Assembly: GCA_947177345.1 (NCBI GenBank)
Contig: CAMWUB010000051.1
Span: 1 to 7,970, forward strand
Source of the DNA: an uncultured Ruminococcus sp.
GTDB lineage: Bacteria; Bacillota; Clostridia; Oscillospirales; Ruminococcaceae
Direction of reading: 5' to 3'
DNA length: 7,970 nt
In this document: piece by piece, positions 1 to 5,658 of the stretch
How positions within the stretch are numbered: the stretch's first letter is position 1
Layout of the letters: each line of letters begins with the position of its first letter
The notes under the pieces: generated by a model
The model's database searches: none
Told to the model about the DNA's origin: nothing
The model's input: only the letters and a program-made list of their open reading frames with translations
Translations under genes and position numbers: made by a program

Positions 1-19
1 GGTATATAGAGTTGTTTTT

Positions 20-226
20 ATGAAACTAAAGGAATTAAGAAAAGCAAAAAGAATCAGTCAGCAGAGACTTGCAATAGAATTAAATACCACTCAAAATACA
101 ATAAGCAGATACGAAAGAGGTGAACGGCAGGCGGATTATCGTACACTTATCGCCTTGGCGGATTACTTTAATGTTTCGATAGACTATCTTCTTGAACGTA
201 CAGACAATCCTACATTTTACCGTTAG
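20..226 (+). CDS. Small XRE/Cro-type helix-turn-helix transcriptional regulator
   Basis: A 68-residue protein made almost entirely of one Cro/C1-type helix-turn-helix domain. Residues 3-13 form the first helix, about 14-21 (QQRLAIEL) the second, and about 25-33 (QNTISRYER) the recognition helix, followed by the typical G-E-R turn and the family's usual ending (ALADYFNVSIDYLLERTD). There is no second domain for ligand binding or oligomerisation, so it is probably a small dimeric DNA-binding repressor; its target is unknown. The ATG at 20 gives the canonical MKLKELRKAK start. The frame stays open to the left edge and only a weak AGAG lies upstream, so a longer form cannot be fully excluded. It is the only + strand gene, converges on the oxidoreductase operon and shares its terminator. 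The family call is firm; the role is not known. Confidence 0.9.
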   Translation: MKLKELRKAKRISQQRLAIELNTTQNTISRYERGERQADYRTLIALADYFNVSIDYLLERTDNPTFYR

Positions 227-231
227 AAAAT

Positions 232-270
232 AAAAAAAATTCCGTTCCATTTCCGGAGCGGAATTTCTTT
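232..270. terminator. Bidirectional rho-independent terminator between converging genes
   Basis: A 12-bp stem (237-248 with 255-266, one G-T wobble) closes a 6-base loop at 249-254. On the - strand it is followed by a long T run (complement of the A run at 232-239) and lies just after the oxidoreductase gamma-subunit stop at 279. On the + strand it is followed by TTTCTTT and lies just after the XRE gene stop at 226. It should therefore end transcription from both sides, more strongly on the - strand, where the T run is uninterrupted. Confidence 0.9.
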
Positions 271-278
271 ATATATAA

Positions 279-809
279 TCAGTTATTCATACCGATTTCA
301 ATAGCCTTGAAGTTGTTTTCTATAAGATGTGCTTTTGCAGGCGGTACTACTTTTTCTATAGCTTTTTTCATGGTATCGAGTGTGAAAATACCAGTCTCTT
401 TGATTAGCTTACCGAGCAGGATTATATTTGACCCACCTTTTAAATTGTTATCCTCCGCAAGCTGTGACGACGGTATGTAATAACATTCCACGTCTGAACG
501 CTCACATTTTGAGTCAATTAAAGTACTGTCGACAAATATTTTACCGTTTGGCTTTACGGCGTCAACGAACTTGTCAAAAGACGGCTGATTCATAGCTATG
601 AGGATATCCGGAGTAAGTACGAGCGGTGAACCTATTGGTTCGTCGGAAATACATACGGAACAGTTAGCAGTACCACCACGCATTTCAGGTCCATAAGACG
701 GCAACCATGATAATTCTTTATTGTCCATAAGTCCGCAGTATGCAAGTATCTTACCGGCAAAGAGTACGCCTTGTCCACCGAATCCGGCGAGAACTATTTC
801 AGTAGTCAT
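279..809 (-). CDS. 2-oxoacid:ferredoxin oxidoreductase, gamma subunit
   Basis: A 176-residue cytoplasmic protein matching the gamma domain of pyruvate/2-oxoacid:ferredoxin oxidoreductases. In this family the domain binds coenzyme A and completes the oxidative decarboxylation of a 2-oxoacid to an acyl-CoA. Seen in the sequence: the N-terminal GFGGQGV motif at residues 9-15 and the conserved YGPEMRGGTANCSV stretch at 39-52. The length fits a stand-alone gamma subunit. It is the last gene of a four-subunit operon; its ATG shares one base with the beta-subunit stop (TAATG), and a G-rich site (AGGGGG) lies 9 bases upstream. Twelve bases after its stop come the arms of a strong terminator. Names used for this family include korC, vorC and porC; the sequence alone does not settle the substrate, so no symbol is given. 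Confidence 0.92.
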   Translation of the reverse strand: MTTEIVLAGFGGQGVLFAGKILAYCGLMDNKELSWLPSYGPEMRGGTANCSVCISDEPIGSPLVLTPDILIAMNQPSFDKFVDAVKPNGKIFVDSTLIDSKCERSDVECYYIPSSQLAEDNNLKGGSNIILLGKLIKETGIFTLDTMKKAIEKVVPPAKAHLIENNFKAIEIGMNN

Positions 810-1564
810 TATTTGCTACCCCCTTCCGCTGTGATGTCCTTATACACTCCGAGCGGATAATAAGGTATCATTTCTTCCTGAAGTCGTTTTATCGCCTCAA
901 CCGGTGACATACCCCAGTTAGTAGGACAGGTTGAAAGAACTTCCACTATAGAAAGACCACGTTTTGCCTTTTGATTTTCAAAGGCTTTTCTTATAGCCTT
1001 TTTGGTCTCACGGATATGTGGTACTGTATCTACCGATACACGCTGTGCGAGTGCCGTACCGGTAAGCGTTGAGAGCATTTCGCATACTCTTACAGGGTAT
1101 CCGGCGAGTTCAGGGTCACGACCATATGGGGTAGTCTGTGTGACCTGTCCTGGAATGGTAGTAGGTGCCATCTGACCGCCGGTCATGCCGTAGATAGTAT
1201 TGTTGATAAATATAATTACTATATTCTCACCACGTGTCGCAACGTGTACCGTTTCCGCAGTACCTATTGCGGCAAGGTCACCGTCACCCTGATAGGTAAA
1301 TACAAACTTATCCGGATTGGTTCGTTTAACACCTGTAGCAACCGCCGGAGCTCGTCCGTGTGGGGCTTCAATCATATCGCAGTTGAAGTAATCGTATGCC
1401 ATTACCGAACACCCTACCGGACATATCCCGATTGTATCGCCCTCAATGCCCATCTCGTCGATAACTTCACATATAAGCCGATGTACTATACCGTGCGTAC
1501 AGCCCGGACAGTAATGCGTTGGGACATCTATAAGCGACTTTGGTTTTTCAAATACAACAGCCAT
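809..1564 (-). CDS. 2-oxoacid:ferredoxin oxidoreductase, beta subunit (thiamine pyrophosphate-binding)
   Basis: A 251-residue protein of the TPP-binding beta family, carrying the cofactor that attacks the 2-oxoacid and, by family, a [4Fe-4S] cluster that passes electrons onward. Seen: CPGC with Cys19 and Cys22, then Cys52 (in PVGCS) and Cys213 (in STCP), a spacing like the four cluster ligands of archaeal and bacterial beta subunits. The TPP/Mg motif is GDGD at 93-96 continuing to NNTIYGMTGGQ at 121-131. The GGQ...T(P) region fits the 2-oxoglutarate/2-oxoisovalerate branch rather than the large single-chain pyruvate enzymes. The ATG overlaps the alpha-subunit stop by one base (TAATG), with GGAGGTG seven bases upstream, so translation is probably coupled. 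The enzyme class is clear; the exact 2-oxoacid is not. korB-type names are common for this subunit. Confidence 0.93.
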   Translation of the reverse strand: MAVVFEKPKSLIDVPTHYCPGCTHGIVHRLICEVIDEMGIEGDTIGICPVGCSVMAYDYFNCDMIEAPHGRAPAVATGVKRTNPDKFVFTYQGDGDLAAIGTAETVHVATRGENIVIIFINNTIYGMTGGQMAPTTIPGQVTQTTPYGRDPELAGYPVRVCEMLSTLTGTALAQRVSVDTVPHIRETKKAIRKAFENQKAKRGLSIVEVLSTCPTNWGMSPVEAIKRLQEEMIPYYPLGVYKDITAEGGSK

Positions 1565-2622
1565 TATTCAGCACCTCCGACTTTCTTGATTTCCTCCAGA
1601 ATTTCCGCCGGAGTGGGTATAATACCGCCTGTACGTCCGAAGAAGTGTACAGGTTTGGAACAGTTTATAGCAAGTTTAACGTCGTCAATCATCTGACCCA
1701 TTGACATTTCAACGTCAAGGAGACATTTGGCAGACTTACACGCCTCGTTGATTTCTTTAACAGGGAAAGGCCATAGGGTCTTAGGTCGGAACATACCGGC
1801 TTTTATACCTATCTCACGAGCAGAATTTACAGCAGATTTTACTACACGAGCAGTCGCACCATATGCACAAAGAAGTATATCACAATCTTCAGTGAGGTAA
1901 AGTTCAGCATCTGTTTCCTCCGCCTTGACTTTTTCGTATCTCTCGAATCTGTTATATACAGAAGTCTGTAACTCGTCCGGTTTGAGATAAAGCGAGTTGA
2001 TTATATTATGTTCCCTTTTGTTGCCGTGACCATTTGCAACCCATGAAGATTTATCATAGTCGTTGACGGTTATTTCCGGAAATGAAACCGGCTCCATCAT
2101 CTGACCTAAAAGACCGTCCGCAAGAATCATAGCTGGCATTCTGTACTTGTCTGCACGGTCGAAAGCAGTTACAACCATGTCAACCATTTCCTGTACAGAT
2201 GCCGGAGCATATACGAGTAAATGAAAATCTCCGTGACCGAGTGCCTTAGTAGCCTGCCAGTAATCCGCCTGTGACGGCTGAATACCTCCCAGACCTGGCC
2301 CACCACGCTGTACATTTATAATCACTGCCGGAACGTCCGAACCGGCAAGATATGAAATACCCTCACTTTTAAGAGATACTCCCGGTGAAGATGATGATGT
2401 CATGGCACGTACACCTGTAGACGCTGCACCGAGTACCATATTTATGGCGGCTATTTCGGATTCCGCCTGTAAAAACACTCCGCCTGCCTTGTGCATACGC
2501 TTTGCCATATATGCGGAAAGTTCAGTCTGTGGGGTTATCGGATAACCAAAAAAGCATTTACAACCGGCTCTTATTGCGGCTTCTGCGAGTGCCTCATTAC
2601 CTTTCATTAAATTTCTTTCCAA
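1564..2622 (-). CDS. vorB: 2-oxoacid:ferredoxin oxidoreductase, alpha subunit (VorB-like, 2-oxoisovalerate type)
   Basis: The alpha subunit binds the pyrimidine side of thiamine pyrophosphate and, by family, helps define the substrate. Motifs, numbered from the chosen start: MKGNEALAEAAIRAG at 6-20, GYPITPQ at 26-32, TSSSSPG at 75-81, RGGPGLGGIQPSQ at 106-118 and, near the C-terminus, FRPKTLWPFP. This pattern matches proteins called VorB (3-methyl-2-oxobutanoate:ferredoxin oxidoreductase), although 2-oxoglutarate enzymes are close relatives. The start chosen is a TTG at 2622, giving 352 residues and an N-terminus M-E-R-N-L-MKGNEA of the family's usual length, with AAAGGAG nine bases upstream. 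The longest open frame begins at a TTG at 2652, but this overlaps the preceding gene and places the ribosome binding site inside the coding region. An ATG at 2607 is the other candidate. The family is certain; the start is likely. Confidence 0.9.
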   Translation of the reverse strand: MERNLMKGNEALAEAAIRAGCKCFFGYPITPQTELSAYMAKRMHKAGGVFLQAESEIAAINMVLGAASTGVRAMTSSSSPGVSLKSEGISYLAGSDVPAVIINVQRGGPGLGGIQPSQADYWQATKALGHGDFHLLVYAPASVQEMVDMVVTAFDRADKYRMPAMILADGLLGQMMEPVSFPEITVNDYDKSSWVANGHGNKREHNIINSLYLKPDELQTSVYNRFERYEKVKAEETDAELYLTEDCDILLCAYGATARVVKSAVNSAREIGIKAGMFRPKTLWPFPVKEINEACKSAKCLLDVEMSMGQMIDDVKLAINCSKPVHFFGRTGGIIPTPAEILEEIKKVGGAE

Positions 2623-2631
2623 AGTCAAAAA

Positions 2632-2638
2632 CTCCTTT
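2632..2638 (-). promoter_or_regulatory. Ribosome binding site that decides the vorB start
   Basis: The - strand reads AAAGGAG here, nine bases before the TTG at 2622. It lies in the gap between the ferredoxin-subunit stop (2642) and that TTG, so it supports a non-ATG start at 2622 over the upstream TTG at 2652. For the ATG at 2607 only a weaker GGAAAG is present. Confidence 0.65.
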
Positions 2639-2641
2639 CGA

Positions 2642-2848
2642 TTATTTTTCAACTATAATAGCACAATCCGGACACATCATACCGCACATTGCACAACCGA
2701 TACAAGCATTATCATCTGTACAGACAGCATAAAAATATCCTTTTTTGTTGCGTTTTTCTTTCTGAAGTGAAACTATCTTCTTCGGACAGGCGGTCACACA
2801 TAAACCGCAACCCTTACAGCGTTCACTTATAACTGACATCTTAGCCAT
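2642..2848 (-). CDS. 2-oxoacid:ferredoxin oxidoreductase, delta (ferredoxin-like) subunit with two 4Fe-4S motifs
   Basis: A 68-residue bacterial-type ferredoxin. The first cluster motif is Cys11-x2-Cys14-x2-Cys17-x3-Cys21-Pro; the second is Cys49-x2-Cys52-x2-Cys55-x3-Cys59-Pro, so two [4Fe-4S] clusters are expected. In this enzyme family the subunit moves electrons from the TPP/beta site to free ferredoxin. Two further cysteines, Cys43 and Cys62, lie outside the standard ligands. The ATG is preceded by AAAGGAG nine bases upstream and follows the ATPase stop by 21 bases; the alpha subunit begins 19 bases after its own stop. An independent housekeeping ferredoxin would look similar, but the position directly ahead of alpha-beta-gamma makes a subunit role much more likely. 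Confidence 0.92.
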   Translation of the reverse strand: MAKMSVISERCKGCGLCVTACPKKIVSLQKEKRNKKGYFYAVCTDDNACIGCAMCGMMCPDCAIIVEK

Positions 2849-2869
2849 TAACTCAACTCCTTTCAGTTT

Positions 2870-3529
2870 TTATATTTCCCATAACGGCTTTACATAAATT
2901 TTTACAGGATAAGCACAGGGATTATCTGTAATTTCAGCACATTCTTCCGGATACGTTGTAAATATAACCGGAAGCCCTGTCTTGATAGATATTTCAGTAG
3001 CAAATCCGGTGGATTTTTCTACAATTTCAACAGTAGTTTCCTTACCTAAATTAGTATTGTTTACTATCGCCGTATGCCTCATGCGTGAGGCATTTTCAAT
3101 CTCGTACATAAGTTTAATAGCTTCGTCGGGTGTAGATGTAAGATAACGTCGCTGATTTATCACATAGAACATATCAACGTCACCACCGTATGCTGAGAGT
3201 GCCTCCGCATATCTGCCGAGTGCAACAGCTCCGGCATCGTCACCGCCTACGTCGATAATAAGACAGTCTTCACTTTTTGCAATCTGTTCTAAATCAAACT
3301 GTATTGACGGTATATCAAGATTACTGTTAGCGAAATCGGGGGCGATAAGTTTTATATTTTTTTCCGAAAATAATTCTCTGAAATCTGCCGTCCGGAAATA
3401 CGGATTGACAATATCCAAATCAACAACTGTAACAGCTTTACCCTCACGGCTTGCCCCTACAGCGAGATTGACGGCGAGGTTTGTTTTTCCGCTACCGTAA
3501 TGACCGGTAATAATAGTAATTTTTTTCAT
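2870..3529 (-). CDS. ParA/MinD/CobQ-like P-loop ATPase heading the oxidoreductase operon
   Basis: A 219-residue cytoplasmic nucleotide-binding protein of the SIMIBI (ParA/MinD/CobQ-like) class. Seen: a Walker A loop GHYGSGKT at residues 9-16, a VVDLD strand at 35-39 typical of the class, a Walker B-like IIDVGGDDAG at 91-100, and IVNNTNLG at 155-162, placed like the base-recognition loop. It lacks the signature lysine of the deviant Walker A (KGGxGKT) of true ParA/MinD partners, and there is no CxxC pair as in Mrp/Nbp35 iron-sulfur carriers. The start at ATG 3529 has AAAGGA close upstream. It is the first gene after the promoter at 3583-3611 and lies 21 bases from the ferredoxin subunit, so it is co-transcribed with the enzyme. 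A role in maturation, activation or cofactor supply of the oxidoreductase is a guess from context only. Confidence 0.85.
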   Translation of the reverse strand: MKKITIITGHYGSGKTNLAVNLAVGASREGKAVTVVDLDIVNPYFRTADFRELFSEKNIKLIAPDFANSNLDIPSIQFDLEQIAKSEDCLIIDVGGDDAGAVALGRYAEALSAYGGDVDMFYVINQRRYLTSTPDEAIKLMYEIENASRMRHTAIVNNTNLGKETTVEIVEKSTGFATEISIKTGLPVIFTTYPEECAEITDNPCAYPVKIYVKPLWEI

Positions 3530-3542
3530 TTAAATCCTTTCT

Positions 3543-3559
3543 GCCGGAAATTTTCCGGC
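3543..3559. repeat. Perfect inverted repeat in the leader of the ATPase/oxidoreductase operon
   Basis: GCCGGAAA-T-TTTCCGGC: 8-bp arms around one central base, lying between the promoter and the ribosome binding site of the ATPase gene. On the - strand it is followed within a few bases by AAAGGA and the ATG at 3529. No T run follows on either strand, so it is not a simple terminator. It could be an operator for a dimeric regulator, an RNA hairpin affecting translation, or an mRNA-stabilising stem. Confidence 0.6.
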
Positions 3560-3582
3560 AAAGAAAAAAGTCTGTAAATAAT

Positions 3583-3611
3583 ATTATATCATATTATCCG
3601 GACAATTGCAA
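3583..3611 (-). promoter_or_regulatory. Sigma-A-type promoter for the ATPase/oxidoreductase operon
   Basis: Read on the - strand: TTGCAA (3611-3606), a 17-base spacer, then a perfect TATAAT (3588-3583) preceded by TGA, which makes an extended -10 (TGnTATAAT). Spacing is ideal and the -35 matches TTGACA at four of six positions. It lies downstream of the acpP terminator and about 55 bases before the ATPase ATG, so the oxidoreductase operon has its own start. Confidence 0.82.
3594..3605. promoter_or_regulatory. Imperfect dyad in the promoter spacer, possible operator
   Basis: On the - strand the bases directly after the -35 read TTGTCCGGATAA, a 12-base palindrome with one mismatched pair around a TCCGGA core. 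A dyad between -35 and -10 is a typical place for a repressor site. It does not fit the long TTGTGA-N6-TCACAA pattern of Rex or other operators I can name. TCCGG-type words are common in this sequence, so chance is possible. Confidence 0.35.
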
Positions 3612-3630
3612 GATATTTATGCAGATTCAC

Positions 3631-3666
3631 AAAAAAACCCTCCGACTTTTCAGCAGGAGGGGTTTT
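3631..3666 (-). terminator. Rho-independent terminator of the fabZ-acc-acpP operon
   Basis: On the - strand, CCCTCC (3661-3656) pairs with GGAGGG (3643-3638) around a 12-base loop and is followed by seven Ts (3637-3631). An A run precedes the stem. It starts about 12 bases after the acpP stop at 3678 and separates this operon from the next promoter. Confidence 0.87.
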
Positions 3667-3677
3667 CTTAAGTGTGA

Positions 3678-3914
3678 TTATTCTGCGTCAGAATTTTTTT
3701 CAATGTAAGAAACAAGGTCGCCTACAGTCTTGATTTCCTCAACAGCTTCATCAGGGATTGATACTTCAAATTCATCTTCGATAGTTGTTATAAGATCAAC
3801 AATATCGAGAGAATCAGCACCGAGGTCATCCTGAATGTTAGCTTCAAGTGTAACATCGTCTTCTTCAACGCTGAGCTGTTCAACAATAATGTTCTTGAGT
3901 TTGTCAAAAATCAT
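3678..3914 (-). CDS. acpP: Acyl carrier protein
   Basis: A 78-residue, strongly acidic protein of the usual length for a fatty acid synthesis acyl carrier protein. The 4'-phosphopantetheine attachment site is Ser35 in GADSLDIVDL, followed by the second helix and the EFEVSIPDEAVEEIKTVGDL segment typical of the family. The holo-protein carries acyl chains between the FAS II enzymes, including FabZ in the same operon. An AGGAGG site lies nine bases before the ATG. It follows accA after a 57-base gap, the widest within this operon, and is the last gene before the terminator. A second, specialised carrier protein is an alternative, but the sequence and the neighbours fit the housekeeping one. Confidence 0.95.
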   Translation of the reverse strand: MIFDKLKNIIVEQLSVEEDDVTLEANIQDDLGADSLDIVDLITTIEDEFEVSIPDEAVEEIKTVGDLVSYIEKNSDAE

Positions 3915-3971
3915 GTTCTTTTTCCTCCTGTATAGATTTTATATCCGGCGGTTACCGGAACTGAAAACGGG

Positions 3972-4778
3972 TCATTCAATGAAGTCACCGATTTTCCTAA
4001 ACTTAGTATAACGTTCTTTTAGCAAAACGTCAATATCTTTTTTGCATTTTTCCTGAATTTTATGTGACAAATATTCTTTAATATTTTCAGAAATTTTGTC
4101 TAAATCGTTATGTGCACCACCTAAAGGCTCTTCAATGACCGTTTCGGCGACTCCTAAACGTACCATATCTTCAGCGGTAATCATCATGATTTCGCTTGCT
4201 TCCTGCTCCCGTGTAGCGTCTTTCCACAGAATACTTGCAAACCCTCTCGGAGACAGTACGGAATACTGTGCGTTTTCCAACATTGCAAGCTCGTCGCATA
4301 CACCGAGTGCCAACGCACCACCGCTACCGGCTTCACCGAGAATAACGGAAATTATCGGTGTACGGATTGTCATGAATTCTGCTATATTTTTTGCTATAGC
4401 CTCGCCCTGACCTCTTTCTTCGTCAGGCATACCACATGATGCCCCTGGTGTATCAATAAAACATATTACAGGTCTGTGAAATTTTTCCGCCTGTCTTGCA
4501 AGTCTGAGAGCTTTTCTATAACCCTCGGGGTGTGGCATAGCAAAATTACATATTTTATTCTCGTTTATGTCACGACCCTTTACCTGTGCGATTATCGTTA
4601 CAGGTGTACTGCCGAGACGTGCTATACCACCTAAAATAGCCTTGTCATCGCCGAAAAGCCTGTCGCCGTGCATTTCATAGAAGTCATTGAATATTAACGG
4701 CAGATAGTCATTGATAGTAGGTCTGCCCTTTGCGTGTACAAGCTGTATGCGTTCCCATGCAGATTTATTATTATCCAT
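3972..4778 (-). CDS. accA: Acetyl-CoA carboxylase, carboxyltransferase alpha subunit
   Basis: A 268-residue protein of the crotonase fold. With AccD it moves the carboxyl group from biotin to acetyl-CoA, making malonyl-CoA. Conserved segments: GDDKAILGGIARL at about 43-55, MPHPEGYRKALRLARQAEKF at 81-100, FIDTPGA at 107-113, EERGQGEAIAKN at 120-131, GEAGSGGALALG at 148-159, SPRGFASILWKD at 176-187 and EPLGGAH at 217-223. It starts near the region that in E. coli AccA (319 residues) follows an N-terminal helical segment, so it is a short form about 50 residues smaller; there is no sign of damage, and GGAGG lies eight bases before the ATG. Residues 114-117 read SCGM where E. coli has YPGV. It begins three bases after accD stops, as expected for subunits needed in equal amounts. 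Confidence 0.95.
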   Translation of the reverse strand: MDNNKSAWERIQLVHAKGRPTINDYLPLIFNDFYEMHGDRLFGDDKAILGGIARLGSTPVTIIAQVKGRDINENKICNFAMPHPEGYRKALRLARQAEKFHRPVICFIDTPGASCGMPDEERGQGEAIAKNIAEFMTIRTPIISVILGEAGSGGALALGVCDELAMLENAQYSVLSPRGFASILWKDATREQEASEIMMITAEDMVRLGVAETVIEEPLGGAHNDLDKISENIKEYLSHKIQEKCKKDIDVLLKERYTKFRKIGDFIE

Positions 4779-4781
4779 AAG

Positions 4782-5639
4782 TCAGACCTCCCTTTCTGCC
4801 GGATAATATCCATGCAATTTCAGCAGATGTGAAAGAGTACTCCGCATTTTACGACGTTCAACAATCATGTCAACAAAACCCTTTTCCTGCTGAAATTCCG
4901 CAAGCTGAAAATCTGCCGGAAGTTTCTGTTTTATAGTACTCTCAATAACCCGTCTGCCAGCGAATCCTATTAAAACTTTCGGTTCAGCTATGATAATATC
5001 CCCTAATGATGCAAAACTTGCCGTCACACCGCCTGTTGTAGGGTCTGTCATAACTGTTATATAAAGTCCACCGCTTTCACTGTGTAGCTTTACCGCTCCG
5101 GAAGTCTTTGCCATCTGCATAAGTGAAATAATACCTTCCTGCATTCTCGCACCACCTGAAGCAGTGAACATTACGACAGGTAGCGAATTTTCTGTAGCGT
5201 ACTCGAAAGCACGTGTTATTTTTTCACCGGCTACGCTACCCATAGAACCCATTATATAATGAGAATCCATTACACCTATAACTACCGGTGAACCTTTTAT
5301 TGTAGCCGTTCCGGTAATAACAGAATCGTTCAGACCTGTCTTTTCACGAAGTTCTGCCTGTTTTTCGGAATAATCCGGAAAATTAAGCGGATTTCCGCTT
5401 ACAAGACCGGAATCAAATTCCCTGAAACTTTCCTTATCGACAGTTATTGATATTCTTTCTTTTGCGGAAAGTCTGCCGTGATAGTTGCAGTTCGGACAAA
5501 CCCTGTGTAATTCTTCATAACGTCCCAGTAATACATTTGTCTGGCATCTCGGACACTTGAAAGTTTCTTTTTCTTTCGATTTTTCTTCCTCGTCGCCGTT
5601 GAAACGTTTTTTTACAACGTTGAAAAAATCTTCAAACAT
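4782..5639 (-). CDS. accD: Acetyl-CoA carboxylase, carboxyltransferase beta subunit
   Basis: A 285-residue partner of AccA. An N-terminal zinc ribbon is visible as Cys29-x2-Cys32-x15-Cys48-x2-Cys51, preceded by a lysine- and glutamate-rich stretch (residues 16-26). The crotonase-like domain follows, with GVMDSHYIMGSMGSVAGEKI, TASGGARMQEG, DPTTGGVTASFASLGD and IGFAGRRVIEST, all characteristic of AccD. The product forms the alpha2-beta2 carboxyltransferase that makes malonyl-CoA for fatty acid synthesis. The ATG lies 19 bases after the accC stop, with a run of Gs (AAGGGGGG) ten bases upstream as the likely ribosome binding site. Length and motifs are complete. Confidence 0.96.
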   Translation of the reverse strand: MFEDFFNVVKKRFNGDEEEKSKEKETFKCPRCQTNVLLGRYEELHRVCPNCNYHGRLSAKERISITVDKESFREFDSGLVSGNPLNFPDYSEKQAELREKTGLNDSVITGTATIKGSPVVIGVMDSHYIMGSMGSVAGEKITRAFEYATENSLPVVMFTASGGARMQEGIISLMQMAKTSGAVKLHSESGGLYITVMTDPTTGGVTASFASLGDIIIAEPKVLIGFAGRRVIESTIKQKLPADFQLAEFQQEKGFVDMIVERRKMRSTLSHLLKLHGYYPAEREV

Positions 5640-5658
5640 TTTTCAGACACCCCCCTTG

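Noticed and set aside
1244..1696. A 150-codon open frame on the + strand
   Set aside because: It lies wholly antisense to the beta and alpha oxidoreductase genes, has no ribosome binding site and a protein with no recognisable domain; it is a shadow of real coding sequence.
3543..3559. The perfect inverted repeat considered as a terminator
   Set aside because: Neither strand has a T run after the stem: the + strand continues with A-rich sequence, and the - strand continues into the ATPase ribosome binding site.
3530..3677. A search by eye for FapR- or FabT-type fatty acid operators, a riboswitch or a T-box leader
   Set aside because: No match to the operator sequences I know, and the leader is too short for a T-box or a common riboswitch. 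The fatty acid operon's own promoter lies outside the window.
3930..3971. TATAAA upstream of acpP as a separate promoter
   Set aside because: No acceptable -35 at the right distance; kept only as a possibility in the findings.
4096..4410. A 104-codon open frame on the + strand
   Set aside because: Antisense within accA, with a serine-, alanine- and proline-rich composition typical of an opposite-strand shadow.
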